Shown: piece by piece, positions 37,293 through 45,855 of the stretch
Layout: each line of letters starts with the position of its first letter
How positions within the stretch are numbered: position 1 is the stretch's first letter
Source of the DNA: Fervidifonticultor_A sp037443565
GTDB taxonomy: Bacteria > Sysuimicrobiota > Sysuimicrobiia > Sysuimicrobiales > Humicultoraceae
DNA length: 64,000 bases
Reading direction: 5' to 3'
Assembly: GCA_037443565.1 (NCBI GenBank)
Contig: JBBIOB010000004.1
Coordinates: 1-64,000 of the forward strand
The notes under the pieces: generated by a model
The model's database searches: none
The model's input: the letters and a program-made list of their open reading frames with translations, nothing else
Told to the model about the DNA's origin: nothing
Made by a program: the position numbers and the translations under genes

Positions 37293-38513
37293 TCACTCGC
37301 GGTACTTCCGCAACTCCAGCCGGCCGATCTGCCGCCGGTGGACCTCGTCGGGGCCGTCGGCGATGCGCAGGCCGCGGGCCGCCGCCCAGCCCGCGGCCAG
37401 CCAGAAGTCCTGGCTGAGCCCGGCGCCGCCGTAGAGCTGGACGGCGCGGTCGAGGACGCGCACCGCCATGTTCGGGACGGCCACCTTGATCTGCGCGATC
37501 TCGGACCGGGCCGCCCGGTTGCCGACCGTGTCCAGCAGCCAGGCGGTGCGCAGCACCAGCAGCCGGGCCTGGTCGATCTCGATCCGCGACTCGGCGAGGC
37601 GCTCGAGCGTGACATCCGAGTCGGCGAGCGGCTTCCCGAACGCCACGCGTGACAGCGCCCGCCGGCAGGCGGCCTCCAGCGCGCGCTCGGCCAGGCCGAT
37701 CAAGCGCATGCAGTGGTGGACGCGGCCCGGGCCCAGACGGCCCTGCGCGATCTCGAACCCGAACCCTTCCCCCCTGAGGATGTTCGCCGCGGGCACCCGC
37801 ACGTTCTCGAAGATCACCTCGCCGTGGCCGTGGGGCGCGCCGTCGTACCCGAAGGCGGTCAGCATCCGCACGACCCGTACGCCGGGCGCATCCCGCGGGA
37901 CCAGGACCATGGAATGCCGCCGGTGGCGGTCGGGGGCGGCCGGATCGGTCACTCCCATATAGATGAGGATCCGGCAGCGCGGATCCCCCAGGCCCGACAC
38001 CCACCACTTGTGGCCGTTGAGGACGTAGGTGTCGCCGTCGCGCTCGATGCGGGCCTCGACATTCGTGGCGTCCGATGACGCCACCGCCGGCTCGGTCATG
38101 GCGAACGCCGAGCGGATCGTCCCCTCCAGCAGCGGGACGAGCCACTCTCGCTTCTGCGCCTCGGACCCGTAGCGGACCAGGACCTCCATGTTCCCGGTAT
38201 CAGGGGCGTTGCAGTTGAAGACCTCGGGCGCGATCGGCGAACGCCCCATGATCTCGGCCAGCGGCGCGTACTCTAGGTTCGAGAGCCCGGCGCCGTACTC
38301 GCGCTCGGGCAGGAACAGGTTCCACAGGCCCTCGGCGCGGGCTCTCGCCTTGAGGTCCTCGATGACGGGCGGGACCTGCCAGCGCGTCGGTCCCGCGTCG
38401 AGCTGGTCGGCGAACGTCTGCTCGTTGGGATAGACGTGCTCGTCCATGAAGCGCAGGAGCCGCTCCATGTACGCTCTGGCCCGCGCCGACGGTTCGAAGC
38501 CCGCCGCGACCAT
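37293..38513 (-). CDS. Acyl-CoA dehydrogenase (ACAD10/11, LvaC-like)
   Basis: A 406-residue flavin dehydrogenase: AFMTEPAVASSDATN-type motif (read FAMTEPAVASSDATNV, about 143-158), GHKWWVSGLGDPRC (about 170-183), GRLGPGRVHHCMRLIG (about 260) and YGGAGLSQDFWLA (about 365). The TEPAVASSDATN and GRVHHCMR blocks are those of the ACAD10/11 branch, not of short-chain dehydrogenases. ATG 38513 overlaps the stop of the cyclase gene (ATGA). With the APH-fold gene next door it makes a split version of the animal fusion. Confidence 0.92.
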   Translation of the reverse strand: MVAAGFEPSARARAYMERLLRFMDEHVYPNEQTFADQLDAGPTRWQVPPVIEDLKARARAEGLWNLFLPEREYGAGLSNLEYAPLAEIMGRSPIAPEVFNCNAPDTGNMEVLVRYGSEAQKREWLVPLLEGTIRSAFAMTEPAVASSDATNVEARIERDGDTYVLNGHKWWVSGLGDPRCRILIYMGVTDPAAPDRHRRHSMVLVPRDAPGVRVVRMLTAFGYDGAPHGHGEVIFENVRVPAANILRGEGFGFEIAQGRLGPGRVHHCMRLIGLAERALEAACRRALSRVAFGKPLADSDVTLERLAESRIEIDQARLLVLRTAWLLDTVGNRAARSEIAQIKVAVPNMAVRVLDRAVQLYGGAGLSQDFWLAAGWAAARGLRIADGPDEVHRRQIGRLELRKYRE

Positions 38514-39343
38514 CACGCCTCGACGAACGCCACGAACCGGCAGAACGCGGCCTCGCCGCCCTTGAACCGGAACGGGAAGCACCCAACCCACACCCGCTGG
38601 TTGAGGACCAGGTCGATCTCGCCACCGAGATTCTCGACGTGGAAGACGCCCTTCGGGAAAAGCATCGTGTGGGTGGCCTGATAGTCCTTCGGCCAGGGGA
38701 ACGCCTGGTCCACCGACATCCCGATCTTCCTCTCGACCTCGGGGACCAGGTCGCGCCGCGCGTCGCGGACCTTCGTGTTGAAGGGATGGTCGGTCGAGAT
38801 GGCGTCGATCGCCATCCACCGGATCCCGCGGTCGAGGACCCACTCGCAGAACTCGGCCCGCGGGCCGGGGTGGCGCAGGAACGAGCGCGGCAGGTCGGCC
38901 CGGGCGTCGGGGTGCTGCCTCTTGGTGTGCTCCGACCAGTCTTCGTTGTAGTACGCGTGATAGCCGGTGTGGATGACCAGGACATCGCCGCGCTCGATCT
39001 TGGTGTTGTACTTCTTCTCCCACTGCTCGAAGTGCTGCGGCCCGTAAATGTCGTAGTCGCCGATCCCGAACTGCTGCAGGTCGACGATGCACGCCGGACC
39101 GACGAGCGTGCCGATCGGGATCCCCGCCACGTCGGGCCCGGGGTCGTTGAAGTGCAGCGGCGAGTCCAGGTGCGTGGCGATGTGGTTGGTGCTGCTGATG
39201 TGCTGCGCGTTCACGCCCTCGAAGGCCATCTTCTTGACCCATTTGATCGTCGGGCCCTCGTAGTAGGCAAAGGGCGGCGAGTCCATGCTGAAGTTCTGGG
39301 ACAGGTCGAGCACCCGACAGCGGGATAGGTCGAACGGTTTCAT
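38513..39343 (-). CDS. Cyclase-family metal-dependent hydrolase (KynB/isatin-hydrolase fold)
   Basis: A 276-residue member of the cyclase family. The metal motif is in HIATHLDSPLHFNDPG (about residues 55-70), with further ligand candidates in GDVLVIHTGYHAYY (about 118) and AIDAISTDHPF (about 182). Relatives hydrolyse N-formylkynurenine, isatin or other cyclic amides or esters. It lies between an acyl-CoA dehydrogenase and an amidohydrolase, overlapping both by 4 bp, so it probably opens or hydrolyses an intermediate of the same pathway. Confidence 0.88.
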   Translation of the reverse strand: MKPFDLSRCRVLDLSQNFSMDSPPFAYYEGPTIKWVKKMAFEGVNAQHISSTNHIATHLDSPLHFNDPGPDVAGIPIGTLVGPACIVDLQQFGIGDYDIYGPQHFEQWEKKYNTKIERGDVLVIHTGYHAYYNEDWSEHTKRQHPDARADLPRSFLRHPGPRAEFCEWVLDRGIRWMAIDAISTDHPFNTKVRDARRDLVPEVERKIGMSVDQAFPWPKDYQATHTMLFPKGVFHVENLGGEIDLVLNQRVWVGCFPFRFKGGEAAFCRFVAFVEA

Positions 39344-40599
39344 CGAGTGTCCTCCTTCATTCCGTGATGCGTCGCCATGGCCTGCAGCGCGGCCCGGTCG
39401 ACGAGCCTGCCGTGACTGATCACGTGAGCCGGCGCCGCGTGCGCGCGCAGCGCCTCCAGCACGCTTGGGGCCTCCAGGACGAGCAGGTGCGCCGGCGCGC
39501 CGACGGTCAGGCCGAACTCCCGCAGGCCGATCGCCTGCGCGGCGTGCCGGGTGATCATGTCGTAGAGCGTCTCCATCTCGTCCACCGCCATCATCCAGAG
39601 CAGGTGCGAGGCGAGGAACGCCACTTCGAGCATGCTGTTGCGACCGTAGGGGTAGTACGCGTCGGAAATGTCATCCTGGCCCAGGCAGACCAGCACGCCG
39701 TCGGCCAGCAGCTCGCGGACCGGCGCGTGGAGCGGACCGGTGTGCGGATCCGCGACGATCGCGACGCCGGCCTGCTTCAGCAGGCCGGTGAGCTTGCGCA
39801 TGTAGGGGAGCGGGTACAGGGCCATCGCCCTGGCGTGGTGGGCCAGCGCCCGGCCCTGCCAGCCTCGGCGGAGGGCTTCCACCGCCATGACCTCCAGCGA
39901 GCGCAGCCCCGGATCGCCGGCATCGTCGACCAGCATCGAGACATCGCGGTCGTGCGCCTGCGCGATGTCGAAGACCTCGGTGACGTGGCGCGCCACGTCG
40001 GCCTCGGTGTACTCGATCCAGGGAATGCCGCCGACCACATCGGCGCCCAGCGCCATCGCCTCGCGCAGTAGGTCGGCGGCGCCCGGCTCGCGGACGATCC
40101 CGTCCTGGGCGAACGCGACCACCTGGATGTCCACGATGCCCCGGAACTCTTCCCTGGCGCGGAGCAGCGCCTTGACGCCTTCGAGGCGGGCCCGGCGGTC
40201 CACGTCCGCGAACGCCCGGATGTGGGTCGTGCCGTGCAGCGCCGCAAGGGCCACCGCGCGGCGGACGTTCTCGATGATCCACGCCTCGTCGTAGGACTCC
40301 TTCACGCGGGCCGCCAGCTCGATGGCGGTCATCGCCCGGCCCATGCCTTCACCGTGATAGGCGCGCAGGGCTTCGTCGTCCAGGCGCTGGAGCGTGTAGA
40401 CCTTGCACAGATGGAGGTGGGGATTGACGAACGACTCGGTGACAAGGCGGCCGTGCGCGTCCAGGTCGATTTCGGCGCTGCCCGTCAGCCGCCGATCAAT
40501 GGCGGCGATCCGGCCGGAGGTGATGCCGATGTCCACCTGCGTGTCCGGTCGGTGACGCAGCCGGGCGCCGCGAACGATGATGTCGAACCGCCCAGACAC
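39340..40599 (-). CDS. Cytosine-deaminase-like amidohydrolase with altered active site
   Basis: A 419-residue amidohydrolase of the AtzC/CodA branch. The first metal motif is FVNPHLHLCK (about residues 57-66). Where CodA has HCDET, this protein has LVDDAGDPGLRSLE (about 205), replacing the metal-binding histidine and catalytic glutamate. HHARAM (about 243) and GQDDISDAYYPYG (about 305) keep the later His and Asp. GTG 40599 has GAGGGG upstream. It starts a three-gene operon with the cyclase and acyl-CoA dehydrogenase and is divergent from codA. The substrate is probably a cyclic amide or amine, not cytosine. Confidence 0.88.
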   Translation of the reverse strand: MSGRFDIIVRGARLRHRPDTQVDIGITSGRIAAIDRRLTGSAEIDLDAHGRLVTESFVNPHLHLCKVYTLQRLDDEALRAYHGEGMGRAMTAIELAARVKESYDEAWIIENVRRAVALAALHGTTHIRAFADVDRRARLEGVKALLRAREEFRGIVDIQVVAFAQDGIVREPGAADLLREAMALGADVVGGIPWIEYTEADVARHVTEVFDIAQAHDRDVSMLVDDAGDPGLRSLEVMAVEALRRGWQGRALAHHARAMALYPLPYMRKLTGLLKQAGVAIVADPHTGPLHAPVRELLADGVLVCLGQDDISDAYYPYGRNSMLEVAFLASHLLWMMAVDEMETLYDMITRHAAQAIGLREFGLTVGAPAHLLVLEAPSVLEALRAHAAPAHVISHGRLVDRAALQAMATHHGMKEDTR

Positions 40600-40719
40600 G
40601 GCAGTGCCCCTCGGCTTCTGGTCTCTATTCAGGTGATACGACGCCGTGGAATCGGTGCCCTCTGCCCGGGCGTAGCAGGGAAAGGCGGGCCGCGGGGCTA
40701 ATCCCCACCCAATTCCACC

Positions 40720-41988
40720 ATGGACCTCGTGATCAGACGGGCCTCCATCCTCGAGAGCCCGCGGCCTGTGGACATCGCAATCCGCGGCGGCCGGATCGTC
40801 GGGGTGGCCCCATCGATTGCCGCACGCGGCGCCGAGGAGATCGAGGCCGACGGCCGCCTGGTCACCCCTTCGCTGGTCGAACCCCACATTCATCTGGACG
40901 CGGCCCTGACGGTGGGCGAGCCCCGCTACAACGTCACCGGGTCGCTCTTCGAGGGCATCGAGATCTGGGGCGAGCGGGTCAAGACGCTCACATGCGAGGA
41001 CGTGAAGCGCCGGGCCACGCGGGCGCTGACCTGGATGCTGGCGTGCGGGGTCACGCACGTGCGCACGCACGTCGACGTGTGCGATCCTGCCCTCACCGCG
41101 CTCCGCGCCCTGCTCGAGGTGCGCGACGAGTGGCGCGAGCTGGTCACGCTCCAGATCGTCGCCTTCCCCCAGCAGGGGATCTACTCGTTTCCCGAGGGCG
41201 AGGCGCTCATGGCCGCGGCGCTCGACCTGGGCGCCGACGTCGTGGGCGGCATCCCCCACTACGAGTGGACGCGCGAGTACGGCGAGCGCGACGTGAAGAC
41301 CGCGCTGCGCCTGGCGGCCGAGCGCGGGTTGCGGGCCGACCTGCACTGCGACGAGACCGACGACGAGCAGAGCCGCTTCCTCGAGCTGGTGGCCGCGGAG
41401 ACGATCCGGCTCGGGCTGCAGGGCCGGGTCACCGCCAGCCACGCCACGGCGATGCACTCCTACAACAACGCCTATGCCTACCGCCTGATCCGGTGGATGC
41501 GGCGGGCCGGCGTGCACATCGTCACCAACCCGCTCGACAACTCGGTGCTGCAGGGCCGGTTCGACGCCTACCCCATCCGGCGCGGGTTCACGCGGGTCCG
41601 GGAGCTGCTGGCCAACGGCATCAACGTCTGCATCGGCCACGACTCGATCATGGACCCCTGGTACCCACTGGGGCTCGGCGATCCCATCCAGGCCTGCTTC
41701 GTCATGGTCCACTACGGCCACATGTCGGGGCACGCCGACTTCACGACGCTGCTGGAGATGGTCACGACGCGCGCGGCGGCGTGCCTGGGGTTGGAGGACT
41801 ACGGTCTGGCCGAAGGCCGTCGCGCCGACTTGGTCGTCTTCGACGCGCCGACGCCCATGGACGTGATCCGCCGGCTCGCGCCGCGCCTTGCCGTCGTGTC
41901 GCGCGGCCGGGTGGTGGCCCGCACCACCCCGTCACGGTCTGAGGTGCTCCTCGGCGGCGGGGCAGAGGTCGTCACCTTCCGTCCATGA
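40720..41988 (+). CDS. codA: Cytosine deaminase-like amidohydrolase
   Basis: A 422-residue amidohydrolase with all CodA ligands in place: EPHIHLDAAL (about 53-62), LHCDETDDEQSRF (about 204-216), ASHATAMHSYNNAYAY (about 239) and GHDSIMDPWYPLGLGDPIQ (about 306). It would deaminate cytosine to uracil, or a related triazine or pyrimidine. A cytosine permease follows 88 bp downstream on the same strand. The gene is divergent from the altered amidohydrolase across 120 bp. Confidence 0.92.
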   Translation: MDLVIRRASILESPRPVDIAIRGGRIVGVAPSIAARGAEEIEADGRLVTPSLVEPHIHLDAALTVGEPRYNVTGSLFEGIEIWGERVKTLTCEDVKRRATRALTWMLACGVTHVRTHVDVCDPALTALRALLEVRDEWRELVTLQIVAFPQQGIYSFPEGEALMAAALDLGADVVGGIPHYEWTREYGERDVKTALRLAAERGLRADLHCDETDDEQSRFLELVAAETIRLGLQGRVTASHATAMHSYNNAYAYRLIRWMRRAGVHIVTNPLDNSVLQGRFDAYPIRRGFTRVRELLANGINVCIGHDSIMDPWYPLGLGDPIQACFVMVHYGHMSGHADFTTLLEMVTTRAAACLGLEDYGLAEGRRADLVVFDAPTPMDVIRRLAPRLAVVSRGRVVARTTPSRSEVLLGGGAEVVTFRP

Positions 41989-42076
41989 GCCGGGACGCTC
42001 CTTCCAGGTACACCGCAGGACGCCCCAGGCAGTGCGCACGTGCGTACGAGTCCACACTCAGGGAGGTGGGGAGAAG

Positions 42077-43393
42077 ATGCAGGAATCTCTGGCGCCACGT
42101 GTCGCCTATCGTGATCCGGACTACCCGCTGGAGCACGTGCCCCTCGAGGCCCGCAGGGGCCTTCTCTCGGTTACGGCTGTGCTCGTCGGTTTCACCTTCT
42201 TCTCGGGCACGATGTTTGCGGGCGCTCAGCTCGGCGCGGCGTACCCTTTCGGGCAACTGCTTGTCGTCCTCCTGGTCGGCAACCTGCTCCTCGGCCTCTA
42301 CGTCGCCACGCTTGCGGCCATCTCGGCGAGGACCGGGCTCACCACGGTCTTGCTGAGCCGGTACACGCTCGGGAGCTACGGCGCCAAGTGGGCCGATCTG
42401 CTCCTGGGTGGTACTCAGGTGGGCTGGTTCGGCGTCACGGTGGCGTTCATGGCCATCCCCTTCGTGCGGGCGCTGAACCTGCCCGAGCCCTGGACGCCCG
42501 TGATGATGATCGTCTGGGGCGGTATGCACGCCATGACGGCCTACTTCGGCTACCGCGGCATGGAGCGGCTGAGCTTCATCGGCGTCCCGCTTATGGTCAT
42601 CCTGGGCTTCTGGTCCATCAGCATCGCCCTGCGCGACGGCGGCGGGTTTGCGGCCATCGCCGGGCGGACGCCGACGGAAGCGATGACCCTGGCCGCGGCG
42701 TTGACGGTCATCGTGGGCAGCTTCGCGAGCGGAGGCACCCAGGCGCCTAACTGGGGACGGTTCGCCCAGACGCCCGGGATCGCCTTCTGGGCGGCCATCG
42801 CCGCCTTCCTGGTAGCCAACGGCCTGATGTTCGTCATCGGCGCGATCGGGGGCTCCGTTTACCAGAAGCCTGATCTCGCCGACGTGCTGGCGGCGCAGGG
42901 GCTGCTCGTGTGGGGTGTGCTCTTCCTGGCCCTGAACCTCTGGACCACGAACGACAACGCGGCCTACGCCTTCGGCGTGGCGGGCGCCGAAGCGTTCAAC
43001 GTCAACAACAAGCGGCCGTTCATTCTCATCGGCGCGATCATCGGCACGATCTTCGCCCTGACGGGCGCCTACAACCTGCTGATCCCCTGGATGATCGCGA
43101 TGGGCACCTTCATCCCGCCCCTGGGCGGGGTGATCATCGCCGACTACCTGTTCGTTTGGAAGCGGCGGCTCCCACGCATGGAGCACGTTCAGTTCATCCC
43201 GTTGCGGTGGAGCGCGATCATCGCCTACGTCCTGGGCGGGTTGACGGCCTGGGCGACCGGCAGGGGAATCCTCCCGGGCATCCCACCCGTGAACGGTGTG
43301 CTGGTGGCGGCTGTGGCGCACATCGTGCTGCAGGGCGTGCTGGCAAGGCAGGGCGGCGACCACGTGGTCAGTCCTCAGGCAACCTACGTCTGA
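42077..43393 (+). CDS. codB: NCS1-family cytosine/purine permease
   Basis: A 438-residue, 12-segment NCS1 symporter. The N-terminal half has VGFTFFSGTMFAGAQLG, and transport-site blocks include GTQVGWFGVTVAFMA (about 115) and LNLWTTNDNAAYAFGVAG (about 288). FIPPLGGVIIADYLF is near 350. ATG 42077 has GGGGAG upstream. Placed after codA it should import cytosine or a related base. A strong hairpin follows the stop. Confidence 0.92.
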   Translation: MQESLAPRVAYRDPDYPLEHVPLEARRGLLSVTAVLVGFTFFSGTMFAGAQLGAAYPFGQLLVVLLVGNLLLGLYVATLAAISARTGLTTVLLSRYTLGSYGAKWADLLLGGTQVGWFGVTVAFMAIPFVRALNLPEPWTPVMMIVWGGMHAMTAYFGYRGMERLSFIGVPLMVILGFWSISIALRDGGGFAAIAGRTPTEAMTLAAALTVIVGSFASGGTQAPNWGRFAQTPGIAFWAAIAAFLVANGLMFVIGAIGGSVYQKPDLADVLAAQGLLVWGVLFLALNLWTTNDNAAYAFGVAGAEAFNVNNKRPFILIGAIIGTIFALTGAYNLLIPWMIAMGTFIPPLGGVIIADYLFVWKRRLPRMEHVQFIPLRWSAIIAYVLGGLTAWATGRGILPGIPPVNGVLVAAVAHIVLQGVLARQGGDHVVSPQATYV

Positions 43394-43419
43394 TCCCGCA
43401 CGGAGCCGAGCACTTTGGG

Positions 43420-43446
43420 TCCCCCGCCGCTGTCTGCGGCGGGGGA
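43420..43446 (+). terminator. Hairpin terminator after codB
   Basis: An 11-bp perfect stem (TCCCCCGCCGC with its complement) and 5-nt loop lie 27 bp after the permease stop, between convergent genes. The following TCTGTTGG is only weakly T-rich, so termination may be imperfect or bidirectional. Confidence 0.65.
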
Positions 43447-43476
43447 TCTGTTGGCCCGTGAGTCGTCGGCAGCGGC

Positions 43477-44073
43477 TCACAGGCTCCGAAAGAGGATCGG
43501 AGCTCGCGCCATCACCTCGGCCACGATGCCGGCCGTATCCACCGGACGCACCCGCGCCCGGCGCGGAATCGGCTCGCGCTCCCGAAGGATGGCCCCGCGG
43601 GCAAGCAGATCCTGCAGTGTCAGCGCGCCGTCGCGGCACGCCTCAAGCGTCGCCAACCCCATCTCGAGGATCGCCGGAAGATCCTGCGGCACCGGCTCTC
43701 CCAGGGCCCGACCCAGGTAAACCGCCACACGCGCGCCTGGGATGAACCCCCGCCCTCCGCGCGCCTTCTCCCAGAGGAAGAACGCGCCTTCCGGCGCGTC
43801 CCGCGCCGCGATCGAGCGCGCCGTTCCGCGGGCATCCACCAGGAACGTTCTGGGCGTCGGCTCGATCTCGACGCCGCAGCCGATTTCCTCACGGATCTCG
43901 CGTTCGAGGGCCTGGCGCGGCGTCTCGCCCGGTTCGAGCCGTCCGCCGGGACAGCCCAGGCCAATCTCGAGCAACCCGTCGGCCCGGCGCCGCCACCGGG
44001 CGGGCTTCTGGATCTCGAACACGAAGCGGTCGCCGGCTCGCAGCAGCATCGAGACGCCGACAATCAGTGGCAT
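43477..44073 (-). CDS. Nudix hydrolase
   Basis: A 198-residue Nudix protein. The complete Nudix box runs from GRLEPGETPRQALE to REIREEIG at about residues 44-66, with all catalytic glutamates. About 100 residues follow, including a region that may set substrate choice. It begins 14 bp after the RidA stop and is the last gene of the FdrA-DUF1116-RidA operon, so it may clean up a nucleotide or sugar-phosphate by-product. The substrate is not predictable. Confidence 0.88.
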   Translation of the reverse strand: MPLIVGVSMLLRAGDRFVFEIQKPARWRRRADGLLEIGLGCPGGRLEPGETPRQALEREIREEIGCGVEIEPTPRTFLVDARGTARSIAARDAPEGAFFLWEKARGGRGFIPGARVAVYLGRALGEPVPQDLPAILEMGLATLEACRDGALTLQDLLARGAILREREPIPRRARVRPVDTAGIVAEVMARAPILFRSL

Positions 44074-44087
44074 GCCGGCGCCAGGTT

Positions 44088-44546
44088 CTACTCCACCTCG
44101 AGGATCATCTCGATCTCCACCGCCATGTTCTGCGGCAGTGAGCCCATGCCGACCGCAGACCGCGCGTGCCGGCCGGCGTCGCCGTAGAGATCGACCAGCA
44201 GGTCCGAGGCGCCGTTGATGACCTGCGGCTGTTGCGTGAAGTCCGGCGCGCAGTTCACCATGCCGAGCAGCTTGACCACGCGCCTGACGCGGTCGAGGTC
44301 GCCGAGCGCGTCCTTCACCGAGGCCAGGCAGTTGAGCGCGACGAGCTGGGCGGCCTGATACCCCTCCTCCACCGTGAGGTCGCGGCCGACCTTGCCGATG
44401 TACTGCATCGTGCCGTCGCGCGAGGGGCCGTGCCCCGACACGAAGAGCAGATTGCCCGTGCGCACCGTGCGGACGTAGTTCGCGACCGGCTTCGGCATCG
44501 CCGGAAGCCTGAGGTCGCGCGCGGCCAGCTTGTCCTCGATCTTCAT
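44088..44546 (-). CDS. RidA-family (YjgF) enamine/imine deaminase-like protein
   Basis: A 152-residue RidA-superfamily protein. GNLLFVSGHGPSRDG (about 31-45), QAAQLVALNCLASVKDALGD (about 64-83) and the C-terminal SAVGMGSLPQNMAVEIEMI are typical. The arginine of the RidA catalytic pocket is not evident, since the family position reads SAVGMGSLP; this places it with the atypical RidA subgroups. ATG 44546 is chosen, with AAGGG nine bases upstream. Such proteins often sit in pyrimidine and ureide pathways, matching its operon with FdrA and DUF1116. Confidence 0.88.
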   Translation of the reverse strand: MKIEDKLAARDLRLPAMPKPVANYVRTVRTGNLLFVSGHGPSRDGTMQYIGKVGRDLTVEEGYQAAQLVALNCLASVKDALGDLDRVRRVVKLLGMVNCAPDFTQQPQVINGASDLLVDLYGDAGRHARSAVGMGSLPQNMAVEIEMILEVE

Positions 44547-44563
44547 CGTCACCATCCCTTGTC

Positions 44564-44595
44564 AACGCCGCGTCGGCATTCACCGACGCGGCGTT
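44564..44595. promoter_or_regulatory. 13-bp perfect hairpin between DUF1116 and RidA genes
   Basis: AACGCCGCGTCGG pairs perfectly with its complement across a 6-nt loop, in the 58-bp gap after the DUF1116 stop. The T-rich flank (CTTTGTTGTT) lies on the plus-strand side, where no plus-strand gene precedes it. For the minus-strand operon it would be an intercistronic hairpin just before the RidA ribosome site. Confidence 0.6.
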
Positions 44596-44604
44596 CTTTG
44601 TTGT

Positions 44605-45855
44605 TCAGGCGCGTCCCAAGACCTCTGCCGTCGCCTCCACCGCCTGCTCAAAGACCGCCATCGGCGGCCGCACCAGGCCCGCGCCCACCTGGCCGATCCC
44701 CGGCTTCCGGTGGGCAATCCCGGTGTTGATGCGCGGGGTGATCCCCGTCCGCACCACCTTCCGGATGTCGATGCCGGTGGGGGTTCCACGGAAGTCGAGC
44801 GGCGGCAGGCCGAACGCCGGGTTCTCGCCGGCGGTGATCTCGTACATCTCCAGCGTGGACTGCATCGCCTCGGCCGGCGAGCCGCCGACGAACTTGACGA
44901 TGGCCGGGGCGGCAGCCATCGCGAACGCGCCGATCCCCGCGGTCTCGGTGATGGTCGAATCCCCGATGTCGGGGTTGGCGTCATCGGCCGAGAAGCCCGG
45001 GAAGTAGAGCCCGACCGGAACGTCGGCCGGCGCGATGAACCAGCGGTCGCCCAGCCCCGAGACCCGGATCCCGAAGTCGGTGCCGTTGCGCGCCATGCAG
45101 GTGACGATCGTGCTGCCGGCTACACCGTGGGCCGCGTCCATGGTCGCCTTGCACGCTGCCATCACGGGGTTCAGCACCGCGAGGTCGTTGTCGGCGAAGT
45201 AGCGCAGCACGCGCTCGAGCTCCTCGGCGGGGAGACCGACCCGGGCCAGATGCGGCGCCAGCAGGCGGCCGAACAGCGCCGAGCCGGCGCGGTTGCGGTT
45301 GTGCCCTTCGTCGCCCATCGTGAGCTGCTGGGCGATCAGGCTCTTGAGGTCGAGCCCGCCCATGCGCGCGAGCGCCTCGCCGACCGCTGGCCCCAGCACG
45401 TCGTTCATCCAGCGCAGCCGCGCCAGCACGTCCTCGCTGTAGGCGCCGTAGCGCAGCACCTTGCCGTAGCCCTCATTGAGGTTCGAGTACGCCCGGTTGC
45501 CCGCGGCCCGGTTCTCGATGATGTAGACCTGCATCGAGGCTGTGGTCACGCCGGCCATCGGTCCGACCGCCGCGTGGTGGTGGCAGGGTTCGAAGCGCAC
45601 CTCGCCGCGCTCGACCAGCGCGACGGCCCCGGCCTCGTCCGTCGCCAACCCTTCGAAGATCAGCCCGCCGATGATCGCGCCGCGCAGGGGGCCGGACGCG
45701 CGGTCCCAGGCGATCGGCGGACCGGCGTGCAGGATCAGGGTGGAATCCATGCCGGGGATGACGTCGAGCGCGCGGCCTGTGCCGGTGAGGACCGGCTGTG
45801 CCCCAACAATGCGCGCCAGCACGTCTTGATTGGCCTGGTTGATGTCCACGCTCAT
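44605..45855 (-). CDS. DUF1116 protein, AllG/YlbE-like
   Basis: A 416-residue protein of the DUF1116 family. NLNEGYGKVLRYGAYSEDVL (about 127-146), QLTMGDEGHNRNRAG (about 178) and ARNGTDFGIRVSG (about 256) are the conserved blocks. With FdrA it matches the E. coli AllF-AllG pair linked to oxamate carbamoyl transfer in allantoin breakdown. The ATG directly abuts the FdrA stop. DUF2877, the third partner, is at 31274-32125. The substrate in this organism is inferred only. Confidence 0.9.
   Translation of the reverse strand: MSVDINQANQDVLARIVGAQPVLTGTGRALDVIPGMDSTLILHAGPPIAWDRASGPLRGAIIGGLIFEGLATDEAGAVALVERGEVRFEPCHHHAAVGPMAGVTTASMQVYIIENRAAGNRAYSNLNEGYGKVLRYGAYSEDVLARLRWMNDVLGPAVGEALARMGGLDLKSLIAQQLTMGDEGHNRNRAGSALFGRLLAPHLARVGLPAEELERVLRYFADNDLAVLNPVMAACKATMDAAHGVAGSTIVTCMARNGTDFGIRVSGLGDRWFIAPADVPVGLYFPGFSADDANPDIGDSTITETAGIGAFAMAAAPAIVKFVGGSPAEAMQSTLEMYEITAGENPAFGLPPLDFRGTPTGIDIRKVVRTGITPRINTGIAHRKPGIGQVGAGLVRPPMAVFEQAVEATAEVLGRA

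Noticed and set aside
38514..39242. Apparent N-terminal extension of the acyl-CoA dehydrogenase across the cyclase gene
   Set aside because: Out of frame with the real cyclase; ATG 38513 overlaps the cyclase stop and starts at the normal family position.
40600..41733. Apparent N-terminal extension of the minus-strand amidohydrolase across codA
   Set aside because: The extension overlaps the divergent codA gene and has shadow-like composition; GTG 40599 with GAGGGG gives the normal family length.
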